Positions 52,324-60,701 of a stretch of DNA of 64,000 nt are shown piece by piece. The notes below the pieces were generated by a model, which was not told the DNA's origin, did no database searches, and was given only the letters and a program-made list of their open reading frames with translations. Positions within the stretch are counted from its first letter, which is position 1, and the number at the start of each line of letters is the position of its first letter. Location: the IMG/VR virus record IMGVR_UViG_3300043411_001170, positions 62,001 to 126,000 of that record; one strand, 5' to 3'. The translations under genes and the position numbers were made by a program. The DNA comes from a virus.

Positions 52324-53748
52324 ATGGCTCTTACTGGATGGAATATAGATCCCACATCATTTCCTGCTGCACCTTTTAATGGTCAAGTATTGTCTCCGTT
52401 TAAGCAGGGAATGTTAGATATCCGTTGGGATAATCCAGCCATTTTAGCAAAAAATGCGATGTGGTCTGTTGTAGGTGTAAATGTTTATCGTTCAGATGTA
52501 GGAGAATACGGACCTTATTTCAGAATAAATAATGTTCCTATTAGTGGAACTTTTTACAGAGACTCGACAGATATTATTTCTGTGACAGAGGCAATGGATT
52601 GGAATGAATCTTGGAAATTTAAAGGAGACGAGCCGAGGACACGTAGATGGGTGTTGACTACCATGAAACCCATCTACAAACAAGATTCAGAGAAAGTTGT
52701 TTATGCCAATAGTCCTGAAGATGTCTTTATTACAATAAATGACCAGCAAGTAAGGGCTATTGAGGTAGATGGTGCTCTTTGTGAAATAGTCATAGACACC
52801 AATGAATATTTTGACATTGTATTAAATACGAAAATACCTCCTATCATCCCTGATGCCTCTTCTACTGTATTAGTTACATACCACACTTTAAGAAATGAAG
52901 TTAAATCCAGATTGGACGAAAAGGTATTCTATAGATTAACTACTGTTGCTCTATCTTCTTGGTCCCCCTCAGGTTATGTTGAGACACCCTTGGATTTTGC
53001 ACAACCTATTACATCCATAGCTATAGAATCTTTAGACTATATATGGAGAGAGGCTGTAAGAAGAAATAATTGGATACTAGAACAGGGTGGTGAAAGAGTA
53101 AAAATATTTATAAGAAAAACAGCAGGTATACCATGTACTTGCGGTTATCAACAGAGAGTTTTAGAATATAATAAGAAACCAAAAGTAAACTGTATTTATT
53201 GTTATGGCACTGGATTCATAGGTGGATATGAAGGTCCGTGGGAACAAGTTATAGTACCCGATGATGCTGAGAGAAGAATTTCTCAGAGATTAGGTGGACG
53301 AGATATTGAACATACTTATGAAGTATGGACAGGTCCGTCTCCTTTATTGACTCAAAGAGACTATATAGTAAAACAGACAAACGAAAGATATTCTATAGGG
53401 GCAATAAGAAAGCCTACTAATAGAGGAAATGTTTTACAACAGCATTTTAATATAAAGTATATATCGGAGAATGATATTCGTTATAAAGTCCCCATTGACG
53501 GAACAACGAATATGCCGTGGCCACAGTCTAGAATTACTATTGATAGTAGAGAAAGAATGCTTGTTTATCCGTTAGCCTCTTACGGACCTATGACACCTAT
53601 TAACGGCCCTTGTGAACATGGTCCTCAAGTATACCCTGTAGATTTAAGTAATTATATTACAACACCTTTGGAAACGGATAAGAAAAATATACCCGATACA
53701 AGAGAACATAGAGGAAGAACTCAAGTGTGGGAAAATCAGAATTATTAA
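52324..53748 (+). CDS. Virion structural protein with Cys-rich insert
   Basis: The N-terminal half of this 474-residue protein is beta-rich with fibronectin-like strands (MWSVVGVNVYRSDVGEYGPY). Near residues 270-300 are IPCTCGYQQ and VNCIYCYGTGFIGGYEGPW, a four-Cys zinc knuckle with a DnaJ-like C-x-x-C-x-G-x-G. The C-terminal part has DYIVKQTNERYSIGAIRKP. Proteins with this pattern occur in virions of large phages, but I cannot place it precisely. Confidence 0.55.
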   Translation: MALTGWNIDPTSFPAAPFNGQVLSPFKQGMLDIRWDNPAILAKNAMWSVVGVNVYRSDVGEYGPYFRINNVPISGTFYRDSTDIISVTEAMDWNESWKFKGDEPRTRRWVLTTMKPIYKQDSEKVVYANSPEDVFITINDQQVRAIEVDGALCEIVIDTNEYFDIVLNTKIPPIIPDASSTVLVTYHTLRNEVKSRLDEKVFYRLTTVALSSWSPSGYVETPLDFAQPITSIAIESLDYIWREAVRRNNWILEQGGERVKIFIRKTAGIPCTCGYQQRVLEYNKKPKVNCIYCYGTGFIGGYEGPWEQVIVPDDAERRISQRLGGRDIEHTYEVWTGPSPLLTQRDYIVKQTNERYSIGAIRKPTNRGNVLQQHFNIKYISENDIRYKVPIDGTTNMPWPQSRITIDSRERMLVYPLASYGPMTPINGPCEHGPQVYPVDLSNYITTPLETDKKNIPDTREHRGRTQVWENQNY

Positions 53749-53763
53749 TTATGTAGGTGTTAG

Positions 53764-54117
53764 ATGCCATCAATAGAAGCTATAGTAATGACTTCTTTAA
53801 AGAAGAGAATACAGAAGTCTCCTCTATTATCTAGAGACAAACCCTTCTTAGATTCTATCAAAATCAAAAATATTGGCGGTAAATTAGTTATAGAGTACGA
53901 AGATGAGGATGGTATAATAAAGGAGAGTACTTCTGAGGATTCATCAGAAGTCTCAGATGACAGTGATTCTGAATCATCTGAATCATCACAGGAAACATCA
54001 GTAAAAATAACTGTTGATCCTAAATTGAAATTATTTAAGAGCTTAAAAAAACAAGTGATAGAGGATGGTCTGAAAGACTCTATCCCGAAAATACTTGAAA
54101 AATTAATATTTAAATGA
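53764..54117 (+). CDS. Small acidic/serine-rich hypothetical protein
   Basis: The middle of this 117-residue protein has a serine/acidic tract (TSEDSSEVSDDSDSESSESS), flanked by short basic helices. It overlaps the next open frame by four bases (ATGA). No family is recognised. Confidence 0.4.
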   Translation: MPSIEAIVMTSLKKRIQKSPLLSRDKPFLDSIKIKNIGGKLVIEYEDEDGIIKESTSEDSSEVSDDSDSESSESSQETSVKITVDPKLKLFKSLKKQVIEDGLKDSIPKILEKLIFK

Positions 54118-54134
54118 GATTTAGGAACAAAAAA

Positions 54135-55049
54135 ATGGAAGAGGTTACATTTATATGTCAAACCCTTTCTTTAAAGTTAACCGATTTCGGTCTTACTTTA
54201 GAAAGAGGATCAGTTGCTACAATTCCTAAAAATTTAGCGCAAAATTCAAAACAGTTTATGGATTCTTTAAAACAAGGACTCATAAAAGTTCTTTCTAATA
54301 GTAATTCAGCTAACGCTACAGTACCTCCTGTTGTAAAGCCACTTCCTCCTGTAGTAATTAGTCAAAATAAGAACAAAGATTACAAATTAAGACATAAACA
54401 GTCTAATAGAGAACCTGCTCCTACTAAATCATCTGTTACTATCGTTAATGAATCTAGTATCTCTGATAAACATATAACGGACTTGAAATATTGTATCTCT
54501 CAAGAGAATGAATCTGTAAAAGAACGATTAAATATGGTTGAAAACCTATTTTCTAATTTAACCCAGAAAATAGATAAATCATTAGCAGAGATACAATTTA
54601 TTAAAGAGTCTCTAAAGACAGATCTGAATGTAGAGATAAAAGATGTTATCAATGAGGTTATATTTCCTATCCAAAAAACTTTAAAGCAATTAAGCTCTGT
54701 TTTTGATATGGACGCTGTTGATGTTATAGATAAGAAAAAAGTATTTGAAACAGTTCAAGTAGTTGTTTCTGAATGTTTAAGAAGTATGAGTTCCATTGAC
54801 TATATCAAAATAGAAGATATTATAGATAAAACTATACAAAAGAATATGGAAAATTCTAATGTAAAGAAAACATTTTCTATTCCAGAAGAGATGAAATCTA
54901 CGGTGGCTCCTCTATCTGAACTTAAATTAGAGACTTTTATACCTGGAAATTTTAAAACCAGTGAGATGGTTTCTACAGGACTGGATTCAAATAGCGGAAA
55001 TGGAATCTCTAAGACAGTGAAAAAGAAACCGGGTAGACCCCAACAGTAA
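54135..55049 (+). CDS. Coiled-coil protein with AT-hook-like C-terminus
   Basis: The 304-residue protein begins with a folded segment and a flexible P/V/K part. Residues about 110-230 are helical coiled coil (LNMVENLFSNLTQKIDKSL). The C-terminus reads KKKPGRPQQ, which contains the G-R-P core of an AT-hook and may touch AT-rich DNA. The ATG at 54135 has AGGA eight bases upstream; an ATG at 54114 overlaps the preceding stop. No family is recognised. Confidence 0.42.
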   Translation: MEEVTFICQTLSLKLTDFGLTLERGSVATIPKNLAQNSKQFMDSLKQGLIKVLSNSNSANATVPPVVKPLPPVVISQNKNKDYKLRHKQSNREPAPTKSSVTIVNESSISDKHITDLKYCISQENESVKERLNMVENLFSNLTQKIDKSLAEIQFIKESLKTDLNVEIKDVINEVIFPIQKTLKQLSSVFDMDAVDVIDKKKVFETVQVVVSECLRSMSSIDYIKIEDIIDKTIQKNMENSNVKKTFSIPEEMKSTVAPLSELKLETFIPGNFKTSEMVSTGLDSNSGNGISKTVKKKPGRPQQ

Positions 55050-55065
55050 GTAAAAAAGGATTACA

Positions 55066-56085
55066 ATGTTAGAAGTAAAACATGGTGTTGGTATTGATAT
55101 CGGAACAATGAATATTGTGGCCTCTAGACAAAGAGGTGAAGACGTAGAAAACTCTCGTATTAGAGATGCTTTTATTATTCTTCCTTTATCATCTAAGAGA
55201 AGTCTAAAGATGATGAAGAATATTCCTTTTATAACCCGTTATGATGGAACGGAAGATAAACCTGTAGAAAAGGATATTATCGTAGTTGGTGATAAAGCAC
55301 TGGAACTTGCCTCTACATTTGATTACCCAATTCGTAGACCTTTGGCTGAAGGATTACTATCTTCAAAAGAGTTAGACTCTGTGGAGATCTTGCAAAAACT
55401 GATTTCCAGTGTTTTAGGAAAACCTGCTGTTCCTAATGAAGCATGTTATTTCTCTGTTCCATCCGAACCTGTAGATACGAATAGAGATGTCGTATACCAT
55501 ACAGAAATCCTAAGGAAAATTGTCGCAAATCTTGGATATAAACCATATCCTGCCAATGAAGCTATGGCAATTATCTATTCAGAAGCAGAGCAAGAAAACT
55601 ACAGTGCCATTGCGATTTCTTTCGGGTCAGGAATGACTAACGTAGCTCTTTCTTTTAATGCTATGTCAGGTCTTGAATTCTCTATTTCAAGAGGTGGTGA
55701 CTGGATTGATAATAGCTCTGCTTCTGCTTTAGGCCGACATGTTGCCTATATGTGTTCCCTAAAAGAAAAAGGTGTAGACCTTCTATCTCCCAAAAATCAA
55801 GAAGAAGAAGCTGTTGCATTCTATTATTCTGCTCTTATTCGATATGTTATTGAACATTTTAAGAGACAGTTTGTCAATAAATGCAAACTATCTATTTCAA
55901 GACCCATCCCTATTATTATCAGTGGTGGGACTTCAAAGGCAGGAAATTTCGTAAATCTTTTTAGGTCTACCTTTGAACAGTTGAAGTCTGATTTTCCCAT
56001 CCAGATTTCAGAAATTAAACATGCAAAAGATCCATTAAATGCTGTAGCTGATGGCATGTTGGTACAAGCCCTACAAGAAGAATAA
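55066..56085 (+). CDS. Actin/MreB/Hsp70-superfamily ATPase
   Basis: The 339-residue protein shows the ATP-binding motifs of the actin fold: phosphate-1 GVGIDIGTMNIVAS (7-20), phosphate-2 AISFGSGMTNVALS (about 183-196), and the adenosine motif IIISGGTSKAGN (about 282-293). The length equals MreB or ParM rather than DnaK, so it is not a full Hsp70. Such proteins form filaments that move DNA or virions, or act as chaperones. Here the gene lies within the virion genes, before a terminator. Filament formation is not established. Confidence 0.72.
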   Translation: MLEVKHGVGIDIGTMNIVASRQRGEDVENSRIRDAFIILPLSSKRSLKMMKNIPFITRYDGTEDKPVEKDIIVVGDKALELASTFDYPIRRPLAEGLLSSKELDSVEILQKLISSVLGKPAVPNEACYFSVPSEPVDTNRDVVYHTEILRKIVANLGYKPYPANEAMAIIYSEAEQENYSAIAISFGSGMTNVALSFNAMSGLEFSISRGGDWIDNSSASALGRHVAYMCSLKEKGVDLLSPKNQEEEAVAFYYSALIRYVIEHFKRQFVNKCKLSISRPIPIIISGGTSKAGNFVNLFRSTFEQLKSDFPIQISEIKHAKDPLNAVADGMLVQALQEE

Positions 56086-56108
56086 GCATAAAATTAGATT
56101 GTTATTTA

Positions 56109-56140
56109 ATAAAGGCTCCTTTCGAGGGGCTTTTATTTTT
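56109..56140 (+). terminator. Probable terminator with wobble pairs
   Basis: AAAGGCTCC (56111-56119) pairs with GGGGCTTTT (56126-56134), with two G-T pairs, around TTTCGA. It is followed by ATTTTT and ends the ATPase unit. Confidence 0.75.
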
Positions 56141-56155
56141 TATAGGTAACTAAAA

Positions 56156-57358
56156 ATGTTCCAATATCTAACAGAACCACTTACACAGTTCTTTATTAGA
56201 GAACTTAGAGAATTCTGGTCAACACACCCAAAGTACCCAGGACTTGTTGAGAATATACAAGGTAAATACTCATGGGAAACAGAACCCAATGAAGGAATTA
56301 TAGTAAAAAGTTCAGGGTCTTCTCATGTTCGTTACTCAGCAGATAACTATAAAGGTATTAGATATAGTTACGCTACATTGTTTAAACCAAAAGGTACAAG
56401 AGGTGTGTCTATAGAATGGCTGAAAGAAGATGCCTTAGCTATAAAAAATAATAATGGTTACTTTCCTTCTCCTCCAGGTTTTTATTTTGTAAAAATCCTT
56501 AGCGTTGATAATTTAAATGGAATACTAACATTTAATGTCACAAGATATTATGACATTACAGATGAGATATTGGCTCTTGATAGTTTATCCAATGGTACTC
56601 TATTACATGTTCCTCTACAGAATACAGTTTCTATTAGAGTAATGCCTAGTGACTATCAATTATTTGAAAATATAAATTACATCGTGAACTATACAACTGG
56701 AGAAATAACTTTTATACAACCTCTACCTCCTACACCTTCTTATGTCACAGTATCATATAGATATAGCGGTGGAGTCTCAGATCCCTATAAAGTACAGGAA
56801 GAGTCTTACCATAAAAATGCTATCCCTGGTGTTTTAATGGCTTTTGGAAGGAGATCATTTGTCAATGATATCATGGTAATAGCTGTAACCAAATTAAGAG
56901 AGCCTGCTTATAAAGTGTATGGTGGTAGGTGGAGTGGAACGATAGATCTAGACTGTTTTTCTAAAGACGAATACGGTCAGAGAGAGATAACGACCTGGAC
57001 CATGAATTTTGTTGAGGCAATGTTGCGACCTGCTGCAACTGCATTTGGTATAGAAATTACAGAAGTAAGTGGTGGTGATGCCACTGAAGAACCTTATGAT
57101 GATAATGCAGATGACTATAAATATAGTGCAACCGTATCTGTAACTGTCGATACAGAATGGGAGATGCATAATCCTATAGTCGGTAGAGTCTCTAGTATCG
57201 AGCCATTGACATTATTTGAACAGCAGCAATATGCAGGATTAACGGACGAACAAATAGCCCTTGTATCTAATAATATTAGATATACACAGTCTATAGGTCT
57301 TGTAAGTATCCAAGATCCATTTTTTAATGGACGTAGAACTTTTGAATCCATAAAATAA
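56156..57358 (+). CDS. Tail or baseplate structural protein
   Basis: The 400-residue protein has ITFIQPLPPTPSYVTVSYRY near residue 195, a strand-turn pattern also in the genes at 39.3 and 60.7 kb. It is otherwise beta-rich with conserved-looking aromatic residues (YSYATLFKPKGTRGVSIEWL). The C-terminal part includes VSVTVDTEWEMHNPIVGRVS. A virion role is likely. The exact place is unknown. Confidence 0.52.
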   Translation: MFQYLTEPLTQFFIRELREFWSTHPKYPGLVENIQGKYSWETEPNEGIIVKSSGSSHVRYSADNYKGIRYSYATLFKPKGTRGVSIEWLKEDALAIKNNNGYFPSPPGFYFVKILSVDNLNGILTFNVTRYYDITDEILALDSLSNGTLLHVPLQNTVSIRVMPSDYQLFENINYIVNYTTGEITFIQPLPPTPSYVTVSYRYSGGVSDPYKVQEESYHKNAIPGVLMAFGRRSFVNDIMVIAVTKLREPAYKVYGGRWSGTIDLDCFSKDEYGQREITTWTMNFVEAMLRPAATAFGIEITEVSGGDATEEPYDDNADDYKYSATVSVTVDTEWEMHNPIVGRVSSIEPLTLFEQQQYAGLTDEQIALVSNNIRYTQSIGLVSIQDPFFNGRRTFESIK

Positions 57359-57368
57359 AGGTTTAGAC

Positions 57369-57806
57369 ATGCCTAGTTATAATTATCTTTGTGATAGCTG
57401 TGGATTATTTTTTGATAAAGCGTTTAAATTAGGGAAAAATCCAGATAAATGTACATGTAGTTGTGGTTCTATAGCAGAAATCCAGCTATCGGAAGATATT
57501 GCATATGAGTTTGATATTAAAACGGAAGGTTTAAATATTCAAAATTCTGGTGTTGTTTCATTAGATTATGATTATGACACGATTATTGGAAATGATGCAA
57601 AGCAACGATGGAAAACAATAGAAGAAAGAGACTCCTATAAACGTTCCCTGATAAAAGATACTAATGGTGCTAGGGAAAGAGATTTAATGGTCATTTATAA
57701 TGACAAAGAGGATTCTGATTATAAACTTTGGAATATACAACAAAAAAGACGTGCAGGTAAATTACGATTACAAGTTGAAAAGTTAACTAAAATAAAATTA
57801 ACATAA
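57369..57806 (+). CDS. Second FmdB-like zinc ribbon protein
   Basis: The 145-residue protein starts MPSYNYLCDSCGLFFD, like the FmdB-type protein at 44.4 kb. The second metal half is KCTCSCG, with C-x-C-x-C rather than C-x-x-C. The rest is charged and helical with no further motif. It may be a diverged partner. Ribosome site: AAAGGTTTAG. Confidence 0.68.
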   Translation: MPSYNYLCDSCGLFFDKAFKLGKNPDKCTCSCGSIAEIQLSEDIAYEFDIKTEGLNIQNSGVVSLDYDYDTIIGNDAKQRWKTIEERDSYKRSLIKDTNGARERDLMVIYNDKEDSDYKLWNIQQKRRAGKLRLQVEKLTKIKLT

Positions 57807-57815
57807 GGTATTAAA

Positions 57816-58673
57816 ATGTTTTATCGAACTCCCTATATAAAAAGGAAAGGTTTAAAAGGAAGAGGTACTTCTGTATATCTTCCTTTTGCTGCGGATATGG
57901 TATGGAAGCATACAAAAAACTATAAGGGAGGGATGAATATTGCTCGACGTAACAGTGATGGAAAAGAATTTCTTATAAAGGATCTAAAGAAAAATGGTCG
58001 ATATTTGCCGTTAGCTAATAATTATAGAAAACAATTTAAATTAAAATGGGATAAATTAACGGCTTTACAGAAATCTTCGGAAATAAGTAGAATTGTTCCT
58101 AGAGTGACTAATAGAAAGATGAAAGTGCTAGTGATGAGATATGCTAGAAATCTTCTACAGAAAAATCTGAAGTCTCCATATAGGAAAATGGAAAATAAAT
58201 ACAAGACTTTTAAGGTAAACCCCTATTCCTATAAATCTTCTTTTTCTCGTAATCCTTTTAAAAAGTGGTCATCTGCTATCAAAAAAGAAGCAATAGACTT
58301 GATGAGTAAGATTGCAGTTACTTTAGAGGATAGATTAAAAACACGTCGAAGATTAAATAAAGAATCTTTTTCTATGGTCAATGCAGAAGAAATAGCATGG
58401 GAAAATACAGATGATGAGGGTGGCGGATTAAATGATCTTTTGAATCCTTACACGAAAGAAAAAGTAGAATATCGTTACTATGTTTCGGATAAAGGAAAAT
58501 TTAATAATAAAGTCTTATCAGAGAGGAAAAAGTTCTATAATCATATTTCTGATTTAGACAATACTGCTAAGATAAAATTTTTTACAAAAATATTAAGTGA
58601 TATTTCTGATTCTAAAGAAAAAAAGATAGTTAAGGATTATATTAATACGCTAAAGACTTCAGATGAGGGCTGA
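57816..58673 (+). CDS. Basic hypothetical protein
   Basis: The N-terminal 150 residues of this 285-residue protein are very basic (YIKRKGLKGRG, YRKMENKYKTFKV). The helix EAIDLMSKIAVTLEDRL near residue 165 carries the recurring K-x-A peptide. The C-terminal part is a helical domain. The positive charge suggests DNA or membrane contact in the virion. No family is recognised. Confidence 0.48.
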   Translation: MFYRTPYIKRKGLKGRGTSVYLPFAADMVWKHTKNYKGGMNIARRNSDGKEFLIKDLKKNGRYLPLANNYRKQFKLKWDKLTALQKSSEISRIVPRVTNRKMKVLVMRYARNLLQKNLKSPYRKMENKYKTFKVNPYSYKSSFSRNPFKKWSSAIKKEAIDLMSKIAVTLEDRLKTRRRLNKESFSMVNAEEIAWENTDDEGGGLNDLLNPYTKEKVEYRYYVSDKGKFNNKVLSERKKFYNHISDLDNTAKIKFFTKILSDISDSKEKKIVKDYINTLKTSDEG

Positions 58674-58674
58674 T

Positions 58675-60564
58675 ATGCAATTAAAAAGAGTTTTGGAAAT
58701 AATTAAGATGGCTAGTAGTGATCCTTTTTCGAGTGCCCCTGCATTAAAGAAATTTTTATCCATCTTTTTACGAAAATGGAATAAGAAATTCACTCAAATA
58801 CCATTTGATGTTGGTGAAGAAGTACTATGGAGATATTACGATAAAAAATGGGGGGGACAAACAACTGTAAAAACAAATGACGGGAAAGAAGTTCCCCTAG
58901 CTAACATATTGGCTGATTTCGATGCTTTTACTTCCCCTAATTACCCATTAAAAGACAAACTACGAGAAGCAGTAACTGCAAAAAAACAATTTCATACCTT
59001 ATTGGCCGCAACCCCATTAGACGGAAAAATCAAACTGGCCGAGTACACCATAAGCAAGACAAAAAGTCCTGTTATAGATAGTTTATTGAAGGAAGCTATT
59101 GAATCTTGGAAATCTGGTATGGCATATATAGATGAAGAACCTCAAGAACAGGAAGGAGGTTTGGAAATACCTCAACCAGATGAGTCTATTCCACCAGGAG
59201 AAGAAAATTTATCGGGTGATGATGTTTTGAGAGAAATAGAGAATAAAGGAAAAGACCAGCTAGATACTGTTCAAAAAGCACAAGAAAAAGATAAAACAAC
59301 GCGGCCAGAAGCTACTCAAGATGCAACAACACCACCCACAGAAGAAGCTTTAACTCCAGAACAAGAAAATTTACAGAAGAAATTTCCTGGAGAAGAGACA
59401 GCTAAGACCAATAAGTCTTTTAGAGAAAAATTGTCGGGTGTATTTAAAGGTATCAAATCAATACCTGCAAAAATAAAGAAAGAAGTATTAAATGCACCTA
59501 AAACAATGGTTCAATTTCTAACTGATCCTAAATTTAGGCAAGCACAATATAGTAAAGCCGCTGCTGCTATTAAGACTATGCCTGAACGTGCTTTTAAAGG
59601 AATTGCAAAAGGCATGGATTCATTGGTTACTAATATTGTAGCAAGTGCTAAAAATGAATTTGTTAATATGGGGAAACTTTATAAATTCCCTTCAAAGATG
59701 GCAAATAAATGGAGAACTAAAAGAGATCAAATTAGGGAACAGGAAGGGAGAGAACCGTCAGCATGGGAATTAGTCAAAGAAACAATCCCTAAATTAAGAA
59801 AAACCGATCCAGAAACAGGGAAAAAGGTATGGGATGATGACGGTATCGACGATTGGATGCTCTTATTGGGAACAGGCGGATATGTAGCAACTGCTGCTCT
59901 GACATTTGGTGCTAATGCTGTAGGTGGTCCAATAGGACAAGCGTTACTTGCAACTGGAACTGCTGTTGGAAAAAGCTTGGCAACCCACATTGCACTAAAC
60001 GCTGTCGGTGATTTTGCTGGTGATATGATTAAGCAGACTATGGGTGCTAGTGCTGATTTGCTTAAATGGTTAGCATCAGGAGGAAAGAAATTAAAAGAGT
60101 ACTTTGTTAAAAAATCTCCTGATACTGCATTTATGGGAACAGAGTGGGTTGAATGGTGGGGAAGTGTTGGTGCAGCAGCAGCTAAGGGAGATGCTGGTGC
60201 TGCTGCTTCAGAAAATGCAATATTTGAAACGTTTAGAACAAGCGACTTCTTTGATAAGACATCAGCTTATTTATCTGAAGTATTTGCAACAACTGGAAAC
60301 TTTGTTGAGATGGTCGGTTCTAAAATAATTACTTCATCGGTTGATGACTATCAACTTTCTGGCACTGCCAATAATATAATTAAAGGTGTCCAAAAGAGTT
60401 TGGTAGCTAAACTGGAGAAAGGTGTCACAACAGAAGAATTAAAATTTTCCCTCACATTTGACTCTGATAAGTACGGACCTTCTCCAGAACCCGTGCCAAG
60501 TCAGAAAACAGCAAAATATTTGGTAGATCGTCGGTCTATTGATATGACGAAATTTAGGTTTTAA
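58675..60564 (+). CDS. Large protein with hydrophobic glycine/alanine segment (internal or tape-measure-like)
   Basis: The 629-residue protein starts at ATG 58675, with GAGGG five bases upstream, overlapping the previous stop. It opens with LKRVLEIIKMASSDPF, a K-x-A helix. Residues 160-240 are disordered and P/E/Q-rich. A hydrophobic, small-residue-rich part (about 400-470, GTGGYVATAALTFGANAVGG) looks like membrane-spanning helices. The C-terminus has SQKTAKYLVDRR. The arrangement fits an ejected internal protein or an atypical tape measure; neither is proven. Confidence 0.5.
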   Translation: MQLKRVLEIIKMASSDPFSSAPALKKFLSIFLRKWNKKFTQIPFDVGEEVLWRYYDKKWGGQTTVKTNDGKEVPLANILADFDAFTSPNYPLKDKLREAVTAKKQFHTLLAATPLDGKIKLAEYTISKTKSPVIDSLLKEAIESWKSGMAYIDEEPQEQEGGLEIPQPDESIPPGEENLSGDDVLREIENKGKDQLDTVQKAQEKDKTTRPEATQDATTPPTEEALTPEQENLQKKFPGEETAKTNKSFREKLSGVFKGIKSIPAKIKKEVLNAPKTMVQFLTDPKFRQAQYSKAAAAIKTMPERAFKGIAKGMDSLVTNIVASAKNEFVNMGKLYKFPSKMANKWRTKRDQIREQEGREPSAWELVKETIPKLRKTDPETGKKVWDDDGIDDWMLLLGTGGYVATAALTFGANAVGGPIGQALLATGTAVGKSLATHIALNAVGDFAGDMIKQTMGASADLLKWLASGGKKLKEYFVKKSPDTAFMGTEWVEWWGSVGAAAAKGDAGAAASENAIFETFRTSDFFDKTSAYLSEVFATTGNFVEMVGSKIITSSVDDYQLSGTANNIIKGVQKSLVAKLEKGVTTEELKFSLTFDSDKYGPSPEPVPSQKTAKYLVDRRSIDMTKFRF

Positions 60565-60580
60565 TTTAATAAAGAATAAT

Positions 60581-60624
60581 AATGATAGGTGTGATTAATT
60601 TCAAATTATGCCTATCATTTTATA
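60581..60624 (+). terminator. Probable terminator with long loop
   Basis: AATGATAGG (60581-60589) pairs with CCTATCATT (60611-60619) and is followed by TTAT. The loop is 21 bases and can itself pair in part. It lies in the 137-base gap before the sheath-like gene. Confidence 0.6.
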
Positions 60625-60701
60625 AAATCAATTTAATTGTATAATAAAAAATAAAATAGAGATTGTACTGATTCTTAATTATCTTTTTTGTAGGTGTTAC
60701 A

